Shown: positions 12,522-23,922, counted from the first letter of the stretch. The stretch: 64,000 nt of DNA from Aphelenchoides besseyi (GCA_024699855.1 JAMPIQ010000003.1:2108001-2172000), one strand, 5' to 3'. Translations and numbers: made by a program. Notes: generated by a model from the sequence alone, not told the origin.

Positions 12522-12833
12522 ATTTCATTTTTCAAATTATTTCTAACATTGTATCTCAATTTCGCAATTTCATTTATTGTAACGTTTTTCATTAAAATTA
12601 AACATGCTAATCAAACGTTTATTTGCAAACTTCCGCGAAATCTGGAACTTCAAAGACAAAAGAATCTCTGCTACATCAAGAACGTACGGATGTTGAAAGA
12701 GTTTATTCTCATAAAATTAGTTTGCGCGAAGATCATAGGTCGATATAGAAACGTAAATAGCGGATCATGAAGCAGTAGTTTTAACGATTGGTATTCGGTC
12801 GACGGGAAAGTAACTTCAAGCCGCTTGCTGATG
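12522..12833. other. Convergent intergenic region, no gene seen
   Basis: This is the shared 3' flank between a plus-strand and a minus-strand gene. Small open frames on both strands are antisense or tail sequence with no recognisable product. Confidence 0.4.
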
Positions 12834-14299
12834 TTAAGGCGGGATTCGAAGAAAAACGGGCAGAGTCTGTCGCGAAGGAGCAACCGTTTGATTGGTTTCT
12901 TGCGATTTGCCGGAGATACGAGAAACCGCATTCAATTTCCATTTGTCGAGATCAGTTCGTGTTTCCGTGTACTTAATTGAAGAACAATGACAAAAGTGAA
13001 TGCACAACCGACCTTTTTTTTCCATTCAGAGACTTCGTCTTGAAGTTTCTTTATTTCAGCATTCAATCGAACTTTCTCTTCTCGCAGTTCATTTCGTTCG
13101 GTTTTTGTTATCAAGTGCTAAAACAAAATCTACACAAACATAAGTGGGAATTTTATTTACCGCTTTCTTTAGCTCTTCCAACTCTTTCGGAGTGATGCAC
13201 GTTCTCGGAATCTCGGCGATCTCCTGTTTCAACGTCTCAATCTCCGCTTTCTGGTCGTTGTATCCGTCCAAAAGGATTTCGAAGTCACTTTGCAGCTTTT
13301 CGTAGTCGTTTTTGTAACTCCTGATACTCAACGAGCTTGTCGTCCAGTTCTTCTTGCAAACGACCCAAATCTTCGTTTCGATGGTAATACTGCAACACAA
13401 GTCAGTAAACAAAAAAGGACTCAATTATACCTGACTTTCAAGTTGATCCTTCATTTCCATAATTGCACCTTCCTGTTGCTACAAAGACATTCGGTTACAC
13501 CACAAGTGAATAGTCGTCTTACTCTCAACTTGGACGCCTCTCGTTGGGTCTGATCGAGCAGGTCGTTCAATCGTTCACATTCATTTTTTGAATCAAAATA
13601 CTTCTGAAAATCCACGTGGAAAACAACAAAAATACTTGAGTTACCTGCTTCAATTCGAGATACTTGGTGTCGCGGCGTTCGTTTGTTTTTTCCAATTTTA
13701 ACAGCCTTTGAGCCAAATATTTGCAAAGCAAATCGCCTTTCAGTTCTTCCAACTCAAACGTCAAAGATGTTGCGTAGCCCATGAATAAGGAGCCGCTGGT
13801 CATTTTGAATTTGAAGTCAAAGATGGCGACCGAGTTTCCGTTCTTCTTCTGCCGAACTTTCAGTTCCATTCGAACTGACGAGTTCTCGTCCATCGAGTGT
13901 TTGATGAGACCGTAAATCGTTGAAACAGCCGAGCGAAACTGAATGTTGTTCTCACTGATACACGCGTGTTGCTTGAATTCTGCTTCGTTCATTTTCCGTT
14001 GAAACACAACCTCTGCGTTGTCCGGAGATGCCGACGAGAGACGACAACACACAGAACCTGAAACGGCGACCAAAAAATAAGCAAAACAAATCGAACATAC
14101 CGAACCGCCGTCTTCATAAGACGCTCGCAATCTCACCTCACCATTGAAAACCAACGATCTAAAATCGAAACGTCAAATCAACAGAAAAACCGAAACTCAC
14201 GCCTTTAACTTCGTCTCATCCTCGAACTTTGCAACTTTAACCAACCGATCCACTTCCTTCACTTTGGATGACGTCTCATTGATATTCGACAACACGGAC
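12834..14299 (-). CDS. sas-6: Candidate SAS-6-like centriole assembly protein (head plus coiled coil)
   Basis: SAS-6 forms the ninefold centriole cartwheel through a beta-rich head and a long coiled coil. This gene has that layout: a head of about 170 residues, heptad-rich coiled coil, then a disordered tail ending FLRIPP. By eye, NEAEFKQHACISENNIQF resembles the head segment after the first strands of SAS-6, and LFMGYATSLTFELEELKGDL with LLCKYLAQRLLKLE resembles its last strand and the first coil turn. XRCC4-superfamily relatives (XRCC4, CCDC61) share this shape and are the main alternative. Exons join in phase except near 13310. There the coil runs from frame QEELDDKLVEYQEL into frame EKLQSDFEILLDG only with a 37-base intron with a poor acceptor, or a one-base shift in an A5 run. 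The start is at 14299. Confidence 0.5.
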
Positions 14300-15790
14300 A
14301 TCTGAATTCCGAGTAAAAATCACGGAAAACCCTTCGAAACTGAACGGCAGTTCGCTGCAAATCGAAAGCAAAACAATTTTAAATGGAAAGTTGGCGCGCT
14401 TTTTGCAGTCAGATGGTCGATGGAGATGTGGCTTGTTCAAGTGATTAGCTCTGGTTTATTACGTTCATTAGGTTTCAGTTCAGCAACAAAACGATGCACC
14501 TTTTCATGAGCGAATGTCGTGAGAACCATCTGTAAACTGCATTTCACTTTCTTTGATGCTATTTCCAGCAGTTTTACAGTTCAAATCGAAAGTGGAAGCT
14601 TTGAGTGTTTATTTTCCATTACCCAGTGGGCAGTGGAGGGGTTTCAAAATTTCCATTCCGCTCAGCAAGCACCACGTTCCGAAGGTCGCTTGGCCCGAGA
14701 GCCGAACAACCCGCGATCTTCAACGTCTTCGACTCGATTGCTCGCATCGACAGACGAACTTCACGCTCTGGAACGGGCACCACGCCTCGATCATCGCGGA
14801 CTCCGGCGGTTGGCTAGAGGATTTTGGTGCGAGGAAACATACTACAGAAATGATCCTGTGAAGTATGATCTCAACCAAACAAGCCCACGAGTTGCCTTCT
14901 CGCTCTTCGAGCCACCAGAGCGACCGACAGGCCGCGTCGCCGGTCAGAGACCACCAAACCCGCGGGGTTTCTCCCTGCTCCCTCGTCGTCTGCGTCTTCG
15001 ATCTTTTCTCGCTGGACACTTCACGTGGTGCGAACGTTCTTAATCAGGGTTCCCGTGCTTTTAGGTTCTACTTTTCTCGAACATCAAGCTTTACAACCTT
15101 CACGAAATGAGTCGTTTACCATGAATTGATTTCATTCGACGTGTTTTCTTATCTTTCGCAATAAACAAGTTGTTACTAACGTTCTCTAATACGAGAACAA
15201 GCGTTGTACTTATCAGTTTGCTAAGAAATCTCTAGATTTAAATGATGAACGAGTTCGTTCAATGCGTCAAGATGAACAGTTTAACATTGCAAATCACTGG
15301 GAAATTTCAACAACCTGCGATTTTCTTTATGATCAATGGTTATCTCTAACCAATATCTCTCAATGTTTAACGTTTAGTTTAAGTAAGTGATCATTATGTA
15401 CAATTTAAATCGCTTATTGACTGAACTTAAAACATGGGAATTGGAGTTGTTACGGAAACATTTTGTCTTGCAACTATACGCTTTCTCACAAAATGATTCT
15501 ATTAAACTTATGTTCAAACGAATGAGCAGACTGCTCGATAAGTCTAAATAGAATAATATCCAGACATTCTAATTCCTGTTTGATCTTGTAACGAAAAAGT
15601 ACGATTGTATTGTAGATATGCTTATTCGATGAAATTTCAGTTGGTTTTTAAGGTAAGCTAAAGAATTGAATATTCCACGTATTCTTTTGTTTAGATAAAT
15701 GTTATTCGTAGAGTGATTGACTAACTTAATTTCCAGCCACTATAAGATAATATAACGTAAAGATCATCTTTGAGACTTGTAATTAATGAC
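14300..15790. other. Mostly intergenic, with a GC-rich block open in several frames
   Basis: From about 14520 to 15110 the sequence is more GC-rich than its flanks and is open in several overlapping frames: plus 14519-15043 (174 codons), plus 14553-14861 (102 codons) and minus 14720-15019. Codon choice looks plausible first in the 14553 frame and later in the 14519 frame, but I found no intron that joins them and no known motif. This could be an uncharacterised gene, an inserted segment or chance. From 15110 to 15790 the sequence is AT-rich and I see nothing coding. Confidence 0.3.
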
Positions 15791-17017
15791 CTAGACCAAT
15801 ATGTTACTTGTTGAAAGACGTGATCTATGACGTTCTGTCAAATGAATAATTGAATTTAGTCCACTCCCACGGCTTCTAAATTCATTACGAAGTGCATGTC
15901 GATAGTCACTACTAAAACCTTACAACGTTAAAAACTTAAAACTCATGACAAACCTGAAAATAAACAACCAGACGCAATTACTCGCACAAACAATGTTTAT
16001 ACAAAAACTCCAGTGCCTGCGACACTGTAAAAGAACTGTTGAGGGTTCGCATCAATTAACATCAGAATCAGTTGACCAATCGCTCCGGCTACCCAACTAC
16101 AAAGTAAAGAAAAGCTAATGGCGAAAAGAGCTTTAAATGCTCGTTTAGTGCCAACAGTTATATCTGCAATTAACGAGTCAGTAAGAACAACATACGAGAA
16201 CAAACGTCTTCCAAGACGCAATCCGATCCAAACAGCCACGTAAATGGAAACTGCGATTGCATTCATAAGACCAGTGGACAGTTGAAAGATCAGATTTGTG
16301 GTCCTCTGTGAAATAACTGGATCAGGAACAGCACAAAGCAAAAGCCTAATAGAAACTTCTTACACTTAAAAACTGGATATAAAACTCACTGATTTCCATG
16401 TTCTGACATCTGCTGACTAACCGCGTAGAAAGTCACAAGAACATAGAGACCACTAACAGAAATAACAAAAACAATATAATATGTCGGTTTTAGAGTTCGA
16501 TAGCTAAACGATAATCATTTCGAAAACTCCAAATGCCACTCACAAGAGCGGAAAGAAACAGCTGGAAAGCCGATCGAAACTAATAATCAGTGGAAGAATA
16601 GCGCCAAAAAGAACTCCAATCAATGGGACTATTTGGAGCAGAAAACATGATTCTAAACGAATGAAGTAGTTGCCAGTGAACATCCGATAAATGTAGGAAA
16701 AGTGTCCGGTTTGATGAACGCAATCGCTGAGGCAAAGGAGGGCGAGAAGATAGTTGCAGGAGTTTTTCAATCGTCTAAACAGACAACTGAGTATACTGAA
16801 GATGACACCTACGGACTCCGATAAGTCAAAACAACGATTCCAAAGTTGCCAACCAATCCAAAACACACAACGAAGAGTAACACGCAAGCAAAACAGATAG
16901 GCCCATGAATAACACTTGAATCTTTCTGGTAGAGAGCATAGAACTGAAAATGCCAGTTGATTGTCGTTTATCTTCACTTACGGTACGCTCTTTTCCAACG
17001 ATTAGAGAACCGGACAT
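15791..17017 (-). CDS. Srsx-type chemoreceptor GPCR, probably frameshifted in TM7
   Basis: A seven-pass receptor of the nematode serpentine class, expected at the membrane of sensory neurons. Exons from MSGSLIVGKERT (start 17017) give TM1 with a GLVGNFGIVVL motif, TM2 with NYLLALLCLSDCVHQTGHF, TM3 with ESCFLLQIVPLIGVLFG then ISFDRLSSCFFPL, and later segments to GTKRAFKALFAISFSLLCSW (TM6). The GN in TM1, the LS-D-H in TM2 and Cys plus FDRL in TM3 fit Srsx. The open frame then stops at 15997 before TM7. In another frame just beyond lie NIVCASNCVWLFIF and, after one more intron, SSDYRHALRNEFR, which look like Srsx TM7 and its tail, ending at 15791. A two-base insertion in GTATAAAC near 15997 would explain this. 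So it may be a recent pseudogene or contain an assembly error. Confidence 0.7.
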
Positions 17018-17809
17018 TTTTTCGAAAGAATGTCTTCTATGCCAATTCCGCAAGCGAAAAGTATGCATTCAAATTGTACTTACTTTTTCTCAACATCAAT
17101 AATCAAATGAAATTACCGACTTTTATTTGGATTATATTTTCTCATTAGGTTAGCGGCCCAATGCGCAAACATTGACCAATTTTTTGTAGTTAGAAAGTTT
17201 GTCCAAATATTGTGTAAAAATGCTATTGGCATACTTCAATGTTCATGGGAACTTTCCTGTGTAACCGTTCAATTATGCTTCACTTGACTATTAGACACTT
17301 TTACTCATTTTGTGTAAAAGCATTCAATTCTTGGTGCTTTTAGACGTCAACATGTTCACTATTTGAGCACCAATTTGACTGTCGATCTACAAAATAGTAC
17401 AACAGTACAAAGCGTTTATTCCAAATGGAATCACTCTGATGTAACAGGTTAACAATCTCAGTTTACATCTGAAATACAAAATGATTCTTCTTTCAGTATA
17501 TTCGAATGCACTCGCGTTTTAGAGCTTTGACCACACTTTGAAAGTTTTTCTCTAGTTCAGCAACCGTAACGCAAGTCACATGTCTTGTAGATCTTTCAAA
17601 AAGTCCAAAGCTAACATTAACGCTCGCAACTTTTATAAAAAGTTCCCGTATTCATTCTACCCATTTCCTCAACCAAAAAAAGCCAACAAATAATTTCAAC
17701 CGTTTATCCCTCTACTATACAGACAGCGATATGCTCGACGCAGACATTGATGCGCTTAGAGATGATTCGGTTAAACTTAAATTTTTGAATTTATTCCTCT
17801 AATCGCTTA
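17018..17809. other. Intergenic, no gene seen
   Basis: AT-rich 5' flank of the chemoreceptor. I see no open frame with support and no RNA gene. Confidence 0.4.
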
Positions 17810-18260
17810 AATCCAACAACTAAAGGTCATCGGGGAAAGTAGCGAAGGATGGGCACAGATTTCTCCATTGCGACGTTTTGGTACGTCCGTCTACGTTAGT
17901 TGTTGTGGCATGAACTTGACGAAGTCATCCGCATAACGTGTTGGCGGTCTGCCGATCGGGCGCTTTTCTTTTGGCGTCCATCGTATGAGCCTTACGTCCT
18001 ATCGGTGCTCGTCTTCGCGCTTGAACACATGATTTAGTTACTAAAATCAAAATGTTATTTAATATCATAAAACCTAAAATTTTTTACCTGCGAAGGGCGG
18101 CTGGTGTAGCCGTGATGTTAAGGAGCTGTTAGCGCAAATTAAAGTAGTCATCAAGATCTGCAAATGTCAACACCAAATCGAAAACATTCATTTCCATGCG
18201 CTGCCCATCACAATCGTGAATTCGCTGAAAGAAGTAGATATGAGTAAACAGAAGAGTAAA
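17810..18260 (-). mobile_element. Decayed LINE (RTE/jockey-like) reverse-transcriptase fragment
   Basis: On the minus strand the sequence around 17830-18025 reads RWTPKEKRPIGRPPTRYADD followed by FVKFM. The RP-GRPPTR-W/Y-DD block is the conserved region near the C-terminus of the reverse transcriptase of many non-LTR retroelements. The reading is broken by in-frame stops on both sides, so it is dead. Further upstream on the same strand, around 18120-18240, a weak trace DGQRMEMNVFDLVLTFAD resembles the palm motif (usually FADD) of the same enzyme. No ends, target-site duplications or poly-A tail were located. It was presumably an old insertion that has largely eroded. Confidence 0.65.
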
Positions 18261-18347
18261 CGGTTTACTGTTTATCGAACATCATGAATGATGAGACAGG
18301 TCGATTGTGAACATTTTTGGAGGTGTAATGGCGAATCTACGGGCTAA

Positions 18348-18403
18348 AGTGCAGTTTGGCTCGCATTCTCGAGCTATTTCCGCGATGAGAGCTAAACTGC
18401 ACT
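18348..18403. repeat. Inverted repeat able to form a 15-bp hairpin
   Basis: The left arm AGTGCAGTTTGGCTC (18348-18362) and right arm GAGCTAAACTGCACT (18389-18403) are reverse complements except for one position, which would be a G-U pair in RNA. They enclose a 26-base loop containing CTCGAG. This could fold as an RNA hairpin or be a remnant of a transposon terminus. No partner copy was seen in the window. Confidence 0.6.
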
Positions 18404-19455
18404 GTCTCCAATCTGCGAGTGAACAAAGCTTTGGATTTGAGCAATCGGATCTGTCACCACAATCGCTTGCCCATCCACCTCAGAAACGTTCGGGAGTTCA
18501 AGAGTAGCACTTGCGATATCAAACGGCGTAATGATGAAGCTGAAATCAAAATGATCAGTTGCTCAAAAATTCAGCGCAAATTGAAGCGAAGAAATGCAAA
18601 TTTTCGATTCAAACTCACTCCTCTTCTCTTTTTATGTCAAATTGTTAAATTTCATCTATCAACTCTTCTTTAATTTTAACATCCATTTTTGGCGAAGTAA
18701 ATCTAATATTTACTGCAACAAATGAAACTTTAATAAAGCGCAAATCACACAAAAGTGCTCACAGAGCAAGCAAAATACCACACCACAACTTTTTAGCGCG
18801 CTCAATTGTTCCCCTTGAGAACCCGCAATCGTTCTTGGCCCCCAGTGTCGCGACTTTAATAAGCGCAAATAATTTCGGCATAAGCTTTCTAAGTTCTTGT
18901 TTGTTTAAAGTTATTAAGCGATCACAGATCGGAAAGTTGTATTTACAAAGCCTAGTCCAAAAGTTGATAAACATGGTCTCAAAGATTTATTACCCGCAAT
19001 CAAATCCATTGTATCGCGTTTCTGTCTCCAAACACATAATCCGAAACTCATTAAAAATAGGCCCCACCTAGGCCCCCATCATGAATACTTGTCAAAAAAC
19101 AACCACGAAATAACCGCCCAATCTTACCCTTTATTGCTATTTGAAAATTGTGTTTAAACTCAAGCTTAACCATGAAGAAATCACTGTTTAATCCTCAGTC
19201 AACTGTTTTGTAACACAGCTAGACGAAGGAAGACATTTTCAACAAGTGAAACCGAGAACATTTTTTGTTATCACTAGACTTCTTCTTAATCAGATCCATG
19301 TAAATCGATATGTTTCGACTCAAATCCTCACGATTATTATTCAACGGACAAACTCAAACAGTCTATATTGGACACCTTCTGTTGGTTTGTTCGTAGCTAT
19401 TAGTAAGCAAAAGAGTTCGAGATTCGACTGTTTATTCAACAAAGAAGTGTCCAGC
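18404..19455. other. Intergenic, no gene seen
   Basis: AT-rich sequence between the decayed retroelement and the small gene at 19456. Short open frames on both strands (for example 18759-18974 minus and 18835-19071 plus) overlap each other and have no motif. Confidence 0.4.
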
Positions 19456-19738
19456 TCATTTTGTTGTCAACGGTTTCGCTTCATCACAATCGATCTGAAA
19501 GTCCAAATCGACTTCCGCACCGTCGGTCTGCACATCCACATCCACTGGAAGTTCACCGTTCGCGTCGAGTCCACGTCCGACTCGAACTCGTATTTTGATC
19601 GCTCTTGGTGCTATTTTCCCATCCAGAGTTTGTTCTGAAGACGGCAAAGAAGTTGGTTAAAATACAAGAAGAGAACTTACGCACTGAGGCAGAGTCGGCA
19701 GTAATGTCCGGAACCTCTTTGTCGTTTGCTTTCGCCAT
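19456..19738 (-). CDS. Small acidic orphan protein
   Basis: Not recognised. Two exons join in frame across a roughly 45-base intron to give about 77 residues, starting MAKANDKEVPDITADSASV and ending DCDEAKPLTTK. A second in-frame Met lies upstream at 19768. The middle carries a basic stretch (APRAIKIRVRVGRG) and the C-terminal half is rich in Asp, Val and Gln with alternating hydrophobic residues, suggesting a small beta fold. There is no signal peptide or membrane segment. The plus-strand frame over the same bases is its shadow. Confidence 0.55.
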
Positions 19739-19848
19739 ATGAGTGGAAGTCGTCTTGCAGGAAAACAAATGAGTTTGATGTCACAAAAATTTGCATTGGT
19801 ATCGAAAAGAACAGTTTATTAGACGCAGAAAATAGACACAATTAACAG

Positions 19849-21476
19849 TTAAAATAAAATTCCACTCAGCTCCTGTTGTTCTTTCACAAATGATTCAAAA
19901 AACTGATAGATGATGGTGACCACAAGCAGAATCCCCGTTCCACTTCCAACTGCTCCTGAAAACAATCTTTAGGTCAATTAGGCGCGAGTCAACAAACCCA
20001 CGAAGTCGGCAATCACACACAACATGCCAATGCAAATGCCACCAAAAGCAGCGGCAATTGGAATGTAACGGTTAAGCTCTTTGATTATGGAATCGTTTCG
20101 ATGTCCTTGAATCATCATGTTTTGCATTCGCATTTGTTTGGCCACATCTTTCGCCGACTGTCCACTGATACCAACCCATGCATGAGCGAAGAAAGCACAG
20201 GAACCGAGCATGAAGATTATGTAGACGATTGAACGTAGTGGATCGGTATATGCATTGGTCAAACTGTCCGGTGCGGTCAAATAGTAGCACAGACCGCCAG
20301 TCGGATACGAACGATAACCATAAGCTGAATCGGACCACGTGCCAAACAAGTCGACCAAAATGAAGCCGCGATAGTTGGTGCTCAGAAGTTGAGAGATAAG
20401 ATACAAATTGGAAACAAAGGCCGCTTGGAGCATAATCGGAGTGTTACTGGTGTAGAACAACTTGATCGGATAGGTTCCTTGTTGACCACGAAAACGAGAA
20501 GATTTGATTGGCAAATCAACTCGAAACCCCTAAAACAACAAACCAATAACAGAATTGCTTTATATTAACTTACTTGAAAGTAAATGACAACTGCAAAGAT
20601 GAGAACGGTGGCCATCAAATTGGTCAAATTCGGCAGATTGGATCGATAGAGCGCTTCACGCAACGCACGAACTTTGTCGCTACGTGTTGCCATGAGATGA
20701 AAGAACGCGATGATCGCGCCTTCAAACTCCGTTCCACGTCCGGTGTTGACGGTCGTTGGAGAGAACGCCTTCCAGACGATGGTTTCGCAAATGTTTGTTG
20801 CAACGAAGAGCGAGATTCCCGAGCCCAATCCGTAGCCTTTTTGAAGCATATCGTCCAACAACAAAACAATGAAACTAGCGATCACCAATTGCAAGATGAT
20901 CAGAAAGCAGATTCCCACTCCCAATTCATTCGCTTTACCGTACATTCCGGACATTACGTACGCGGTTGCTTGACCGAAAGTAATGACTATTCCGAAAACT
21001 AAAATTGATAGAATTTGAGTTGCAGTAGACTCCAAACTCACATCGTTGAGCTCCGTTGAAAAGCGCACGGTCTTTCGGGGTTTCGGCGACTTCGATCAAC
21101 TTGATACCCGAAAGAAATTGCATGATCATTCCCGAGGTGACGATCGGCGAGATTCCCAGCTCCATCAACGTACCGCGATTCGACGCCATGATCACACGCA
21201 TCCAATAGAGCGGATCTGCACTGTCAGTAGACATGATGCCTGAAACAAATCCACTGAGGATTCAAGTCTTCAGTTACCGAAAAGTGGGATTTGACAGCAA
21301 GTCAGGAAGATGAACAACGAGATTGCCGTCCACATCAAACGCTCACGAAATTGAATTTTCCGATCGGGTTTCGAGACCTCGGGAATCCAACGACAAAACG
21401 GAGCAACAAAGTGCAACAATTTGACTGGAACCGGTTAGTCAATAGAATCGACCAGTCTGAGCAACTTACATGTCAT
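19849..21476 (-). CDS. sec61a: SEC61 alpha, ER protein-translocation channel
   Basis: The pore-forming subunit of the ER translocon, through which secreted and membrane proteins enter the ER. Exons on the minus strand join to a near-full-length protein. Clear family blocks include [106 protein letters not shown] and [18 protein letters not shown]. The C-terminus [16 protein letters not shown] is reached through a 43-base intron that interrupts a Gly codon. The first exon is tiny (MT plus one base, start 21476), as in relatives with a short N-terminus. The family is very strongly conserved, so the call is safe. A TTTCAG site sits about 20 bases upstream of the start and may accept a spliced leader. 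Confidence 0.97.
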
Positions 21477-21657
21477 TTTACAACACGGAAGTTAACAGCT
21501 GAAAGCGAAACGATTAGACAGAAATGACGCAAACGAAAAGGCGCCCACTGGTCGACTGATCTCAAAAACCACAGAATGAAAATGCTCTTCAATTTCGTGG
21601 ATCAGACAAACGAATTCTTTTTGAGACTTCTGGTATCTTTCACTTCGAATTTATTTC

Positions 21658-22408
21658 TCAATTTTCATCAAAAACTTGTTGATCGTCCAACAACACACGT
21701 TTAACTGAGATTCCCGCTTCAGCGGCTTCGGCCGAATTGAAAGTAACACGAACGGAAATCGGAACCTCACGACCATTGACTTCCAAAACGACGGTCAGTC
21801 GATGGCTAATTGGACCAGCGGACTTGTTGTCTGTGCCAGTAATCAAACTCAAACTCAACTCGATACTTACTTTCGCGCTTCTCTTCCGTGGGAAACACAA
21901 AGCTGTTCAACTGCTTCGGAGCTGGATGTCTAAAAACAGATCGGTCAGCAGAGTCGTTAGATTGACTCTTACTTCTGAGTTCCTACCGTTTGTTTTGCGT
22001 TTTCAGTTTCTTCGATTTGTTGTTTCGAGTAAGTGGAGTCGATCAATGAGAACTGAGCTACCGGACGACGTTCCCATTCGGTAACAAAACGTTGTGGACG
22101 ACCGTACGGTGAACCGCCGTACCATTTGAACGTACTCGGTGATGCAGCTGAATGGTGGAATCAGTTCAAAACTCAACTGTAAACACAAACTCGTCTTCAC
22201 AACTTTCGGAACACCACAATGCGATGAACGAAGTTTACGACGAGTAGAAGAAGTGGCTTTCAAGCGAATCGAAGGCAACTGATTGACGTTGACTGTCTTC
22301 GATTTCGGCTGTTAGCTTCGGAATTCAACTCCACGTCACTTTCACTGTTCGATTGAACTTCCTGAAGACACGATTAAGAGGTTGTAGGCTGTCACTTACC
22401 TTCGCCAT
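21658..22408 (-). CDS. Orphan basic protein
   Basis: Not recognised. The start at 22408 gives a three-codon first exon (Met-Ala-Lys). Four more exons join in frame, giving about 165 residues and ending DDQQVFDEN. The N-terminal third is very basic (PKSKTVNVNQLPSIRLKATS, then SSTRRKLRSSH). The middle contains the block KWYGGSPYGRPQRFVTEWER, and the last exon an Ile/Val-rich stretch with alternating residues around HRLTVVLEVNGREVPISVRV. There is no membrane segment. It could bind nucleic acid or the ribosome; that is inference from charge only. Its 3' end lies 180 bases from the start of SEC61 alpha on the same strand. Confidence 0.6.
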
Positions 22409-22568
22409 TGTCGTTTGATCGAAAATTACGAGCAACAAAACGAACCAACTTCCGCAGATTTGTGGTTCAACCCAAATGGCGACCTGTCTTGGAATGCAAA
22501 TTCAATGAAAAAGCTTTCAAAGTCAAACAAATCAAAAGTAGTGAGTTTATTGTCAAGAACGAAAGGGG

Positions 22569-23405
22569 TCAGTCAGATGCGCCACAGGGAAAGATCGTTC
22601 CGTAGCCGCCTTGCTTGCTATCCAACTTCTTTTGTCCGCCCGATGGATACAAACGTTTCAACGAATCGTTCAACCAGCACGCAGCTCCCGGATGATCGAT
22701 GTCGTTCGCAGTCTTCATTCCTTCATCGATACGATGAGCAGTCGAGATGCACGAGTCTGCCGCAATGGCCGCCCAATGTCCCGGTTCGATGGCACGTGCA
22801 GTGGTGGTGTCGCTGTCCACGTGATGAGCAGTACGGCAATCCGAATCGTCGACCATATCAACGGTAGCGAACGGCGGAGTTTCGATCAGAGCCGACGCAC
22901 CGGGCAAATCAACCACCGTATCCGGAGCAGCAAAACCGCGAACACGAGTGACCTACAGACAACAATGTTCAAATATTTGAGAAAATGGTAGCTCACATTC
23001 AGAGAACGAACAAGAAAACGAGCATTGTCCGAGTCGTCCTTCAACCAGTGGAGATTTGGCTTCTTGGCACAGTAACGACGACAGAAGATGCGCAACGAAA
23101 CGAATTGTAACTCGGCTATTTCCTTCAATCCATCTACATGCAATTTGCACGGAATGGCCAACCACTCGTACGCACGAACCACAACGTCCGAGCTCGGGAT
23201 GTGAAGAAGGTCCTCGTTGTTGGTTCGCAATTTCACCATCAGATGATCGGCAGTGGGATTGCGGAGAACCAAATGACGAACTTGTGAACGCGAGGAAACT
23301 GGGAAGACCATTTCAGCATGTGACTCGAACTTGTTCTTGATGACTTGCTTGATCTGAAAAAAGGTTCCGAATGACTATTGCCTTTGAACTCACCACTTGG
23401 GCCAT
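22569..23405 (-). CDS. MSP/PapD-like domain protein
   Basis: The first exon is MAQV (start 23405). The next, long exon carries a beta-rich domain of about 90 residues with the pattern VRHLVLRNPTADHLMVKLRT, then an extended tail. That pattern (hydrophobic strand, N-P-T turn, K-hydrophobic-R-T strand) resembles the MSP/VAP family, in which the domain forms an immunoglobulin-like PapD fold used in sperm motility or membrane contact. After LVRSLN a 45-base intron leads to a Ser/Ala/Asp-rich C-terminal exon of about 115 residues ending IFPCGASD. There is no C-terminal membrane anchor, so a VAP identity is unlikely. The family call is by eye and uncertain. Confidence 0.5.
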
Positions 23406-23922
23406 TGCGATTCAGTTGGAAGCAGAAGAACGGAAACAGACGATCTTCGAGAAAGAACGAAAAAAGTGATTCATAACAACAAGTCAGCTGCTTTTATACT
23501 CACGCGAACATGCAAATTCCTTTTGTTGTGAGTTGGAATGCAAATTTTTAATATTAATTGGTGAGATTAGAGTCTATCCTAAGGTAACCGTTGGTCAAGT
23601 TCTGTTGTAAACCATAAAAGATTATATTATCTTAACTATTAAACTGGTCTTTTAGTCATGTTTAATTGATTGCACATTGTGATCGTAAATCATTTTTATA
23701 TCAATTGTCTATCTTCGGATCTTCAATTTGTAACTTACGATAACAATCTGGAGTATGCAGGTGATTCTGAAAAGATCTCTTTAAAGATTTGGCGTTTTGT
23801 TTTAGTTTATTGCCGCTTCTCTACAGCTATACGTTTTTATCATATCTGTTGTTGAGAACTTTTAGGTCTTTACGTGTGGACGTCATTCCGATTTAGTCGA
23901 TTTTATCTTTCCAACTTTCAGG
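23406..23922. other. Divergent intergenic region
   Basis: AT-rich promoter region between the minus-strand MSP-like gene and the plus-strand gene at 23923. A TTTCAG ends one base before the start codon of the latter, which looks like a spliced-leader acceptor. Confidence 0.45.

Noticed and set aside
19246..19638. A 130-codon plus-strand frame.
   Set aside because: It lies antisense to the small spliced gene on the minus strand and has no motif of its own.
20574..21002. A 142-codon plus-strand frame.
   Set aside because: It is the antisense shadow of a SEC61 alpha exon.
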